This document shows, one piece after another, positions 6,036-11,401 of a DNA stretch of 28,705 nt (position 1 is its first letter; every line of letters starts with the position of its first letter). The DNA is from a virus. The position numbers and the translations under genes are program-made. The DNA lies in the IMG/VR virus record IMGVR_UViG_3300047462_000262, positions 1 through 28,705 of that record; one strand, given 5' to 3'. A model generated the notes under the pieces. It had not been told where the DNA came from, did no database searches, and saw only the letters and a list, made by a program, of their open reading frames with translations.

Positions 6036-6040
6036 GCTTT

Positions 6041-6126
6041 GGGTCTCTATACCGTTATGGACACGGAGCGCACTGTAAATGCGTTGCCTTATGGCTGGGT
6101 AGGTTCGATTCCTACGTGACCCACCA
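6041..6126 (+). tRNA. tRNA-Tyr (GUA), second copy
   Basis: Acceptor GGGTCTC/GTGACCC (one U-U mismatch), anticodon arm GCGCA-CTGTAAA-TGCGT, variable arm with GCC/GGC stem, T-arm GTAGG-TTCGATT-CCTAC, A73, encoded CCA. Five nt after the first copy. Confidence 0.88.
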
Positions 6127-6228
6127 GTTTGTTGATTTGTTGTTAATTTTCCTGTATGTTTCTGCAGTCATTAACCACTATTGGTGTAATAATGTTTACA
6201 ACTCACTTGGGAATAATTAAGGCTATAG

Positions 6229-6312
6229 ACTGAAAGTGGAAGCACTGATAGTGGTGGCGAATCAGGCGGAGGAGATAGTGGTGGAGGCGATAGCGGTGGT
6301 AGTTCAGACTAA
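6229..6312 (+). pseudogene. Gly/Ser/Asp-rich C-terminal gene fragment
   Basis: A frame without a start codon, bounded upstream by TAG, encodes TESGSTDSGGESGGGDSG and on to a TAA at 6310. Glycine-serine-aspartate tails like this occur at the ends of phage structural proteins. It looks like the stranded 3' end of a deleted gene in the tRNA region. Chance is possible, but the biased composition argues against it. Confidence 0.4.
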
Positions 6313-6324
6313 ATAAAAGAATAT

Positions 6325-6400
6325 TGACCTGTAGTTTAATTGGCAGAACACGAAGCTTTGAACTTCGGCAATGTACGTTCGAGTCGTACCGGGTCAGCCA
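6325..6400 (+). tRNA. tRNA-Gln (UUG)
   Basis: Acceptor TGACCTG/CGGGTCA (U1-A72), D-stem GTT/AAC, anticodon arm CGAAG-CTTTGAA-CTTCG, T-arm GTACG-TTCGAGT-CGTAC, G73, encoded CCA. U1-A72 with G73 is the bacterial tRNA-Gln identity pattern. Confidence 0.93.
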
Positions 6401-6407
6401 AATTTTT

Positions 6408-6459
6408 AATTCAATAGCCCCACACCAGGCAATTAGAGCCAAAATGTCGTTATTGAATT
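6408..6459 (+). ncRNA. Closed hairpin spacer before tRNA-Gly(GCC)
   Basis: AATTCAATA (6408-6416) pairs perfectly over 9 bp with TATTGAATT (6451-6459), enclosing GGC/GCC. The stem ends 8 nt before tRNA-Gly. Same architecture as the other inter-tRNA spacers. Confidence 0.4.
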
Positions 6460-6467
6460 TTGTATAT

Positions 6468-6545
6468 GCGGATGTGGTATAGAGGTTGTGCCCTACATTG
6501 CCAATGTAGAGATCAAGGTGGGTTCGAGTCCCATCATCCGCTCCA
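6468..6545 (+). tRNA. tRNA-Gly (GCC)
   Basis: Perfect acceptor GCGGATG/CATCCGC, anticodon arm CTACA-TTGCCAA-TGTAG, T-arm GTGGG-TTCGAGT-CCCAT, U73, encoded CCA. Confidence 0.92.
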
Positions 6546-6548
6546 ATT

Positions 6549-6633
6549 TTGTTCAATAGGCTTATATCCAGAGCCAGGGGAGTCTACGGACGTCGAACCG
6601 AATGTGTGAAGGATAGGATCTTCACTTGAACAA
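6549..6633 (+). ncRNA. Candidate cloverleaf-like RNA between tRNA genes
   Basis: An 8-bp closing stem TTGTTCAA/TTGAACAA (6549-6556/6626-6633) encloses three hairpins: GGCT/AGCC (6559-6562/6572-6575), CGG/CCG (6587-6589/6598-6600) and GTGAAG/CTTCAC (6606-6611/6620-6625), the last stacking directly on the closing stem. It has no T-loop or CCA, so it is not a tRNA. It ends 10 nt before the next tRNA. Function unknown. Confidence 0.45.
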
Positions 6634-6643
6634 TGTTTATTAT

Positions 6644-6738
6644 GCCCCACAGCTCTGATGAGCGGCGAGCCCTTATAAAGCTCGGAGATTGGTCGGACTG
6701 GCTGAAACGGGAAGGTTTAAATCCTTCGTGGGGTACCA
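6644..6738 (+). tRNA. Atypical tRNA with long variable region and odd anticodon loop
   Basis: Acceptor GCCCCAC/GTGGGGT (G1-U72), A73, encoded CCA, T-arm GAAGG-TTTAAAT-CCTTC. The best anticodon stem CGAGC/GCTCG closes a 9-nt loop CCTTATAAA. A 7-nt loop CTTATAA with anticodon UAU (Ile) is possible if a C-A mismatch closes it; counting from the 5' side gives UUA. Identity uncertain. Confidence 0.55.
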
Positions 6739-6754
6739 TAATTGAATTTTATAT

Positions 6755-6830
6755 GTCCTCGTGGTATAATGGAAGTGCCCTGAGTTTCTACCTCAGTGTG
6801 ATGTAGGTTCGAGTCCTATCGAGGATACCA
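6755..6830 (+). tRNA. tRNA-Arg (UCU)
   Basis: Acceptor GTCCTCG/CGAGGAT (G1-U72), anticodon arm CTGAG-TTTCTAC-CTCAG, T-arm GTAGG-TTCGAGT-CCTAT, A73, encoded CCA. Reads AGA/AGG. Very similar in both ends to tRNA-Arg(UCG) at 2576. Confidence 0.92.
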
Positions 6831-6846
6831 AAATTTAGGAGACCAA

Positions 6847-7266
6847 GTGAAAGTAAAAATTGGCAACTATCCAAAGAAGACTGGCGATCGCAAGGTAAAA
6901 GTTGAGATTAGCAGCCACGATTTGTATAACCTGGATACAACACTTGCATTGGTTATTGCACCAGCGCTTAAAATGTTCAAACAACATAAAGGCGGTATTC
7001 CTGGTCAATTTATTACTAACCGGTATTACGAATTAAGCAACAAGTCAAAATTGACTAGTGCTGAAAAGAGGCAACTTGCCAAAGAAGAAAAACTTTCCGA
7101 GAAAAATTACAATGACGTTCTCGATAGTATGATTTGGTCATTTGAGCAACTTGCAGCAGAAAATGATATGATTACTGGTACAGAAGAAGAACGTAAAGCA
7201 CACGACGAACGAATCCAACTTGGTTTGGATAATTTTGCGAAGCATTATTCGACGTTGTGGAATTAA
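6847..7266 (+). CDS. Unknown phage protein (139 aa)
   Basis: GTG start chosen because AGGAG lies 5 nt upstream and the N-terminus MKVKIGNYPKKTGDRKVKVE is coherent. The protein is mixed alpha/beta by eye, with a charged middle (SAEKRQLAKEEKLSEKNYND) and an amphipathic C-terminus. No catalytic motif. Lies between tRNA-Arg(UCU) and tRNA-Ser(UGA), probably co-transcribed. Confidence 0.7.
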   Translation: MKVKIGNYPKKTGDRKVKVEISSHDLYNLDTTLALVIAPALKMFKQHKGGIPGQFITNRYYELSNKSKLTSAEKRQLAKEEKLSEKNYNDVLDSMIWSFEQLAAENDMITGTEEERKAHDERIQLGLDNFAKHYSTLWN

Positions 7267-7283
7267 GGTCAATCATATATAAT
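7255..7283 (+). promoter_or_regulatory. Possible sigma70 promoter before tRNA-Ser
   Basis: TTGTGG (7255-7260), 17-bp spacer, TATAAT (7278-7283). The -10 is perfect and the -35 weak. Transcription would start about at the tRNA-Ser 5' end. Confidence 0.35.
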
Positions 7284-7291
7284 GTATTAAT

Positions 7292-7379
7292 GGAGACGTG
7301 GCAGAGTGGTCTATTGCGCTGAGCTTGAACCTCAGTAAATGTAAAAGTTTCGTGGGTTCGAATCCTACCGTCTCCGCCA
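7292..7379 (+). tRNA. tRNA-Ser (UGA)
   Basis: Perfect acceptor GGAGACG/CGTCTCC, anticodon arm CTGAG-CTTGAAC-CTCAG, long variable arm, T-arm GTGGG-TTCGAAT-CCTAC, G73, encoded CCA. Confidence 0.93.
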
Positions 7380-7391
7380 TATTAAGTGTTG

Positions 7392-7580
7392 TTATTTTAG
7401 TTTATCTAAAATACCTTCTCTCATTCGTTGGATAAACGTGTCGCTTGGTGTTCCTTCAACAACAAGGATACTTGCCGTATCGTCAATAGGTACGACTTTA
7501 GACTCCACAGGAGTAAGGATTGGTTCTTTCTCTTTAGAGAACCTTCTATCTTGATAAGCAAACCAGTCATTTACTGACAT
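7392..7580 (-). CDS. Unknown small protein (62 aa)
   Basis: Minus-strand ORF with AAAGG before its ATG. Begins MSVNDWFAYQDRRFSKEKE and has a hydrophobic strand near the middle (ASILVVEGTPSD). No family recognised. It is divergent from the gene at 7641, with about 60 nt between the starts. Confidence 0.55.
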   Translation of the reverse strand: MSVNDWFAYQDRRFSKEKEPILTPVESKVVPIDDTASILVVEGTPSDTFIQRMREGILDKLK

Positions 7581-7640
7581 CGTAATTACCTTTGGTTGTT
7601 GCGACGTAGAATAGATTACAACTGAACAAAGGGAAAAACA

Positions 7641-7832
7641 ATGAAGAGATCCGTAAACCTTGAAGGACTTGGATTGGAATTGGTTTTATCAAAAGCGACA
7701 GCCGTTAAGACAGATAAGAATATGATCCACTTGGATCAACTACCAGATGGTACGTGGCGTTTGATTTACAATGCCAATATGATTCCTGATTTTTCTAAAC
7801 TTACTGCTCTGACGATGGTACGAGAGGATTAA
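7641..7832 (+). CDS. Unknown small protein (63 aa)
   Basis: ATG preceded by AAGGGAAA. Begins MKRSVNLEGLGLELVLSKA, followed by a probable beta-rich segment with GTWRLIYNANMIPDF. No motif recognised. A 43-codon minus-strand frame with no ATG overlaps its 3' end and continues toward 7930; it has no ribosome-binding site and was not called. Confidence 0.6.
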   Translation: MKRSVNLEGLGLELVLSKATAVKTDKNMIHLDQLPDGTWRLIYNANMIPDFSKLTALTMVRED

Positions 7833-7966
7833 CTTCCTTCATCATTTCTTCGTAGTCTTTTTCACTACCAATAATAAACTTTTTATCTTCGTGAGTAAGC
7901 TCTACGTGATCGTAGACAATGGTAGTATTTAGAGGTTGGATCCAATTTAATTTTTACGGAGATCCA

Positions 7967-8035
7967 ATGTGGATGATCGGGAGAAGTATGCTAAGTAAAT
8001 TGGCACGTAAATACCTCACTAAGTACAACCCTTAG
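7967..8035 (+). CDS. Small peptide (22 aa), possible
   Basis: ATG with ACGGAG upstream, encoding MWMIGRSMLSKLARKYLTKY and ending in UAG. Short, amphipathic and basic. Lies just upstream of the membrane protein at 8050, so it may be its upstream coupled ORF. Confidence 0.35.
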   Translation: MWMIGRSMLSKLARKYLTKYNP

Positions 8036-8049
8036 TTTAGGAGGTTAAC

Positions 8050-8226
8050 ATGGATCTAATTAGCTTATTGATTCTTCTTATTGTAGTTGGTGCTATTCTT
8101 TATATTGCAAGCATTCTTCCAATTGATGCTACAATTAAGAAGATTATTCAAATTGTTGCTATTGTTGGTGTTTCAATCTATTTGATTCGAAGCTTCTTAC
8201 CAGCATTACTTGGACATCATTTCTAA
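8050..8226 (+). CDS. Small membrane protein (58 aa), Thivi_2564-like
   Basis: Strong TAGGAGG site before the ATG. Two hydrophobic helices: residues 1-24 (MDLISLLILLIVVGAILYIA) and 31-52 (IIQIVAIVGVSIYLIRSF) around a short IDATIKK loop. The layout resembles the small Thivi_2564-type membrane proteins found in proteobacteria and phages, from memory only. Inner-membrane role unknown; holin-like activity is possible but unsupported. Confidence 0.75.
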   Translation: MDLISLLILLIVVGAILYIASILPIDATIKKIIQIVAIVGVSIYLIRSFLPALLGHHF

Positions 8227-8402
8227 GCATTGAATAAGAGACATCCGTGTATGAAACGGCACTGGGGTGGAGGCTAAGCTTCAGTGAGCAACAGACGTAG
8301 GAGAGGGTTAGCGCGTTATCCTACTATTGGGCAATGAGCCCTGGTTGCTAAGATGGTGCAAGGGCTTCGAAATCCCCAATCCTTCTCTCTTTAGAATTTT
8401 AG
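8227..8402 (+). other. Structured non-coding spacer
   Basis: No ORF. CACTG/CAGTG, GTAGGA/TCCTAC (around a GGTTA/TTATCC core) and ATTGGG/CCCAAT enclosing GAGCCCT/AGGGCTT follow one another, all flanked by AAGAGA and TCTCTT. The TTCGAAAT near 8370 resembles a T-loop, but no tRNA folds around it. Confidence 0.35.
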
Positions 8403-8431
8403 TTGACAACCTTATAGATGTTGTCGATACT
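8403..8431 (+). promoter_or_regulatory. Sigma70-type promoter for tRNA-Leu/yqeY
   Basis: TTGACA (8403-8408), 17-bp spacer, GATACT (8426-8431). The -35 is perfect and the -10 4/6. A start near 8438 is just before tRNA-Leu. Confidence 0.5.
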
Positions 8432-8440
8432 TAATACATT

Positions 8441-8524
8441 GCCCAAGTGGCGGAACGGTATACGCATACGATTGAGGTTCGTATGCCGAAAGGCTTGAGA
8501 GTTCGAATCTCTCCTTGGGCACCA
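8441..8524 (+). tRNA. tRNA-Leu (GAG)
   Basis: Perfect acceptor GCCCAAG/CTTGGGC, anticodon arm TACGA-TTGAGGT-TCGTA, long variable arm, T-arm GAGAG-TTCGAAT-CTCTC, A73, encoded CCA. Confidence 0.92.
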
Positions 8525-8541
8525 TTTTATAAGGAATAGAT

Positions 8542-9018
8542 ATGACAATGATTGCAGCGATTAAGCAACTATCTCTTCAAGCTCGTAAGGAGCGAACCGC
8601 AAAGAAGGCAGCTCTCTATTCAACATTGCTTGGCGAAGCACAAATGGTCGGTAAGAACAATGGCAATCGAGAAAGTACGGACGGAGAAGTCATCGCGGTC
8701 ATTAAGAAGATGGTCGCAAACACAAAAGAAATGTTGGATCTTGTTGCTAATGCACAAGTTATGCAACTGGATGAACAGACACGTATCAAAATCGATGATA
8801 CAGCAAATGAACTTGAATGGCTTACTGCATTGCTACCAACACAGATCACTGGTGAAACGCTTGCACTTGCGATTGACGCTCTTATTACTCAAAATGGTTT
8901 CACATCTATCAAGGATATGGGAAAGTTGATGAAGGTAATTAAGGAAACTTATGATGGTCAGTACGATGGTACTGAAGCAAGTAAGATTGTTAAGGAAAAG
9001 TTAAGTGTCGCTCGTTAG
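8542..9018 (+). CDS. yqeY: GatB/YqeY-domain protein
   Basis: Resembles YqeY, the stand-alone tail domain of the GatB amidotransferase subunit, thought to bind tRNA. Typical features are the helical N-terminus with RKERTAKKAALYSTLLGEAQ, the central DEQTRIKIDDTANELEWLTALLPTQI and the C-terminal GFTSIKDMGKLMKVIKE. Length 158 aa matches the family (about 150). ATG 8542 has AAGGA upstream. Directly after tRNA-Leu, which suits a tRNA-linked role. Ends in UAG, overlapping the next gene's start. Confidence 0.85.
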   Translation: MTMIAAIKQLSLQARKERTAKKAALYSTLLGEAQMVGKNNGNRESTDGEVIAVIKKMVANTKEMLDLVANAQVMQLDEQTRIKIDDTANELEWLTALLPTQITGETLALAIDALITQNGFTSIKDMGKLMKVIKETYDGQYDGTEASKIVKEKLSVAR

Positions 9019-9289
9019 TATCATTAAGGCATCAAGTGAACGTGTAGATGTAATTGAGAACATGCCGCGACCAAGTGGCGCGCGTCTTGATTACTATATG
9101 CGTACACCGTATTCAATTTTAGCATCAGCTACGTCTGAACTTGGGGAACTTGCAGAAGAAGTGCAAATTCACCAGAATCATTCGTACAAAAAACCAGGAG
9201 ATGATGGAATAGTAGGCGAAGCAATTGATACAATCTGCTGCCTACTTGATTTAATACATAAGGTTAACCCTTACATAACTGAAGATTAG
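9005..9289 (+). CDS. MazG-like nucleotide pyrophosphohydrolase, interrupted by in-frame UAG
   Basis: MazG-like all-alpha NTP pyrophosphatases hydrolyse (d)NTPs or alarmones. The metal-binding ELGELAEEVQ (about residues 45-54) and EAIDTIC (about 74-80) motifs are visible. GTG start overlapping yqeY, with AAGGAAA upstream. After ITED a UAG (9287-9289) is followed in the same frame by RATIAERKCDKWASLVAK, which looks like the family's final helix, before a second UAG at 9359. Readthrough, a nonsense mutation or natural truncation are all possible; the catalytic residues precede the UAG. Confidence 0.7.
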   Translation: MSLVSIIKASSERVDVIENMPRPSGARLDYYMRTPYSILASATSELGELAEEVQIHQNHSYKKPGDDGIVGEAIDTICCLLDLIHKVNPYITED

Positions 9290-9412
9290 CGTGCTACAAT
9301 TGCAGAACGCAAATGTGATAAATGGGCAAGTTTGGTTGCAAAGGGACGAGGACTATGGTAGGAAGCCCTGCAGGCAGTCTGGAGTCATGACCTAGATACC
9401 CTACCACCAAAT

Positions 9413-9512
9413 TTGTGCGACGCCGATAGCAGGCGGGTAAGGCAGCTATGTGAAATCTTACCACTTGAGAGTATACTTTTAGGGGCCCCTCACTGTATAA
9501 TCGATCGCACAA
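9413..9512 (+). ncRNA. Candidate structured RNA before tRNA-Cys
   Basis: Closing stem TTGTGCGA/TCGCACAA (9413-9420/9505-9512) encloses CGCC/GGCG (9421-9424/9432-9435) and GGTAAG/CTTACC (9436-9441/9457-9462), contiguous with it, plus TATAC/GTATA around the palindrome AGGGGCCCCT (9481-9490). It ends 11 nt before tRNA-Cys. No protein frame or tRNA signature. Confidence 0.45.
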
Positions 9513-9523
9513 TGTTTTAATAT

Positions 9524-9598
9524 GCACTGATGGCGGAGTGGTCTAACGCCGACGCCTGCAAAGCGTTTGTTTCGGGGGTTCGAATCCCTCTCAGTGCT
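9524..9598 (+). tRNA. tRNA-Cys (GCA)
   Basis: Perfect acceptor GCACTGA/TCAGTGC, anticodon arm GACGC-CTGCAAA-GCGTT, T-arm GGGGG-TTCGAAT-CCCTC, U73 (the Cys identity base). CCA is not encoded. Confidence 0.9.
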
Positions 9599-9614
9599 CA
9601 CAAAGTAGACTATC

Positions 9615-9622
9615 CATAAATA
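9615..9622 (+). promoter_or_regulatory. Late-type box CATAAATA abutting a start codon
   Basis: 7/8 match, 4 nt (GAGG) before the second GIY-YIG start. The 13 bases TAAATAGAGGATG match those at the first GIY-YIG gene. Confidence 0.5.
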
Positions 9623-9626
9623 GAGG

Positions 9627-10262
9627 ATGCATTATTACCTCTATCAAATCACAAACAATGCGAATGGAAAAATCTACGTTGGAGTTCATAAAACCACAGA
9701 TATAAACGATGGTTATATGGGCTCTGGAAAAGTTATTCGGTATGCTATTGCAAAGCATGGGATCGAAAACTTTACAAAAGACATATTGGAGTTCTTTGAA
9801 AATGCTGAACTTATGTATGCAAGAGAGAAAGAGGTTGTTACGGACGAGTTTTTACTAAGAGAAGATACTTATAACCTTCGTAGAGGTGGAACAGGTGGGT
9901 TTGACTACATAAGAAAAAGTCCACAATATAAAGAGTGGGTAAGTCGAGGTGGTCACGCCAATAGAGATACACGAACCCCAAAAAGAACGAGAGCACTAAA
10001 ACTTCAAGCTAAGAGAAATCAAGCACTTATTCAAAATAAAATAAAAGAAAATGGTGGTATTTGGTGGGAACCAGCTCGAAGTTTTTTAGGAAAAAGACAT
10101 ACAATTGCAACTAAAGAACTCATGAGTAACGTAAAACGAGGCACCAACACCGGTAAAGCAAATTCACAATACGGCACTATGTGGATTACAAATGGTGTTC
10201 ATAATCAAAAGATCAAAGCAGACTCAACTATACCAACTGGTTGGTATAAAGCAAGAAAGTGA
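9627..10262 (+). CDS. GIY-YIG homing endonuclease, second copy
   Basis: Paralogue of the gene at 5312: YLYQITNNANGKIYVGVHKT at the N-terminus, REDTYNLRRGGTGGF near residue 80, and a C-terminal NUMOD3-like FLGKRHTIATKELMS with NSQYGTMWITNG. 211 aa. It follows tRNA-Cys, as the first copy follows tRNA-Pro, so both probably home into tRNA spacers. Its TGA overlaps the GTG of the next gene. Confidence 0.88.
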   Translation: MHYYLYQITNNANGKIYVGVHKTTDINDGYMGSGKVIRYAIAKHGIENFTKDILEFFENAELMYAREKEVVTDEFLLREDTYNLRRGGTGGFDYIRKSPQYKEWVSRGGHANRDTRTPKRTRALKLQAKRNQALIQNKIKENGGIWWEPARSFLGKRHTIATKELMSNVKRGTNTGKANSQYGTMWITNGVHNQKIKADSTIPTGWYKARK

Positions 10263-10735
10263 AACTACACGAAATCGTAAGTAATCGACAAATTGTTGTC
10301 GTATGTGGAAACATATCTTCCGGTAAAGGAACTTACGTAAAAAGTAAGTATCCTGATTACCAGCAAATTACTGTATCTGATATTGTAAAGAAACTTACAG
10401 GAATGCAGAATCGAAGTGAGATTACAAAGACAAAAAATCTCGATATTCAAATTATCGAAGAGTTGATTAAAGAGATTAGCAAATACAATCGTGTTGTTGT
10501 TGAAGGTATCCGACAGCCAAGTATTTTGCATAAATTGGAACTACACTTTGGTGATCAGATTAAAGATGTTATTTGGTTAGATGTTCCTGAAGAGAAGCGC
10601 AGAGAGTACTTCACTAAACGTGGAGCTTCAAAGGACGATATGAGTTTTGATAAAGCAAGTGCTGCTGATCGTAATCTTGGAATCGATGATCTCGAACAAT
10701 ACATTCGTGATAAGCATAGAGTAGAGAAGTTATAA
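10259..10735 (+). CDS. P-loop nucleoside/nucleotide kinase-like protein
   Basis: Walker A GNISSGKGT follows beta-strand QIVVVC (about residues 10-24). A second strand VVVEGIRQPS and a DVIWLDVPEEKRREYF segment resemble the Walker B and lid regions of NMP or dephospho-CoA kinases. The substrate cannot be told. GTG start (GTGA overlap). The N-terminus MKLHEIVSN carries the shared tag. Length 158 aa, shorter than most NMP kinases. Confidence 0.7.
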   Translation: MKLHEIVSNRQIVVVCGNISSGKGTYVKSKYPDYQQITVSDIVKKLTGMQNRSEITKTKNLDIQIIEELIKEISKYNRVVVEGIRQPSILHKLELHFGDQIKDVIWLDVPEEKRREYFTKRGASKDDMSFDKASAADRNLGIDDLEQYIRDKHRVEKL

Positions 10736-11101
10736 CTACTCAAAATCGCTCATAAGTTTTCCACTCTTATCTCGCTTTGCAATAGTTGGTCTTTGTTTAA
10801 TCTCCATTGCAAGTGGATCAAACGTTTGAGCTTGCGGATGTGGAAGCTTAAGACCAAGCAATTGAGCTTGGATTCCTAAAAAGTTTGCTTGATCGAGGAT
10901 GTTGCCATTTGGGTAGCGTTCAAAATACCAACGAATAGCTTCCGCTGCAGAGTTAAAACCGCATTTAATATGGTATGAATATTGCTGTAGGTGTCCACCT
11001 TTGCAATATGCACACTGAAATTTTCCAAACGATGCAGGATCAGGTGAAACATATCCAATGTTTACCAGGTCCATTCCGTTGACGAACATGAGTGTATGCA
11101 T
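10736..11101 (-). CDS. Unknown protein with CxxC...C cluster (121 aa)
   Basis: Minus strand. FQCAYCKGGHLQQYSYHIKCGF (about residues 28-49) could bind zinc with two CxxC cysteines, histidines and a third cysteine. The second half is helical, ending KRDKSGKLMSDFE before UAG, with UAA two codons on. The ATG at 11101 lies 6 nt after a minus-strand TCTAAATA box and lacks a ribosome-binding site, so a leaderless message is possible; ATG 11089 is an alternative start. Confidence 0.65.
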   Translation of the reverse strand: MHTLMFVNGMDLVNIGYVSPDPASFGKFQCAYCKGGHLQQYSYHIKCGFNSAAEAIRWYFERYPNGNILDQANFLGIQAQLLGLKLPHPQAQTFDPLAMEIKQRPTIAKRDKSGKLMSDFE

Positions 11102-11107
11102 ATATAA

Positions 11108-11115
11108 TATTTAGA
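11108..11115 (-). promoter_or_regulatory. Late-type box TCTAAATA (minus strand)
   Basis: 7/8 match to TATAAATA on the minus strand, ending 6 nt before the ATG at 11101. Confidence 0.4.
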
Positions 11116-11127
11116 ATGAATTTTTAT

Positions 11128-11201
11128 GGGTTGTAAGTGTTACGGTAGCACAGAAGTCTCCAAAACTTTTAGCGGGGGTCCGACTCCCTCACAACCTGCC
11201 A
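11128..11201 (+). tRNA. tRNA-Trp (CCA), with U11-A24
   Basis: Acceptor GGGTTGT/ACAACCT (G1-U72), D-arm GTGT-TACGGTA-GCAC, anticodon arm GAAGT-CTCCAAA-ACTTT, T-arm GGGGG-TCCGACT-CCCTC, G73, encoded CCA. Counting the D-stem, position 24 is A pairing U11. In E. coli tRNA-Trp the change G24A (Hirsh suppressor) allows reading of UGA. This matters because the release-factor gene at 21885 has UGA at a Trp position. Confidence 0.88.
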
Positions 11202-11271
11202 GTTTAAAAATATAAAGATTTGGGTGGATACAACCCCAAATTTGTAGAACAAGAATTTAACAAGTTTATTG

Positions 11272-11346
11272 CGTGGTTTGGTGAACTGGCTATCACGTGA
11301 CTCTCATAAAGTCAAGTAGACGGATCGTAACCGTCATCCACGACCA
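11272..11346 (+). tRNA. tRNA-Met (CAU), elongator-type, or tRNA-Ile2
   Basis: Acceptor CGTGGTT/ATCCACG, D-stem GTGA/TCAC, anticodon arm TGACT-CTCATAA-AGTCA, A73, encoded CCA. C1-G72 and the lack of GGG/CCC in the anticodon stem argue against initiator. The T-loop ATCGTAA departs from TTCRANT. A lysidine-modified Ile2 identity cannot be excluded. Confidence 0.8.
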
Positions 11347-11350
11347 TTTT

Positions 11351-11378
11351 TTGACATTCGTTAAAAGTAGTGTATAAT
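11351..11378 (+). promoter_or_regulatory. Consensus sigma70 promoter
   Basis: TTGACA (11351-11356), 16-bp spacer, TATAAT (11373-11378): both hexamers perfect. It overlaps the tail of tRNA-Met and drives the HD gene at 11402, so probably an early, host-polymerase promoter. Confidence 0.85.
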
Positions 11379-11401
11379 ACCTCCAAACCCTGGAGGAACA
11401 A

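Noticed and set aside
6650-6720. CTGATGAG followed by GAAAC, resembling a hammerhead ribozyme core
   Set aside because: Stem II does not pair correctly and no NUH cleavage site lies at the required place. The CTGATGAG is the D-arm of the atypical tRNA.
7799-7930. 43-codon minus-strand frame opposite the end of the 7641 gene
   Set aside because: No ATG, GTG or TTG with a ribosome-binding site, and it overlaps a better gene.
8320-8395. Possible tRNA around a TTCGAAAT sequence
   Set aside because: No acceptor or anticodon stems form around it, and the T-stem does not pair correctly.
9362-9520. Continuation of the MazG-like frame past the second UAG (about 53 codons)
   Set aside because: The composition does not resemble the family, and this stretch folds into a closed multi-hairpin spacer. 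Openness of this length is likely by chance.
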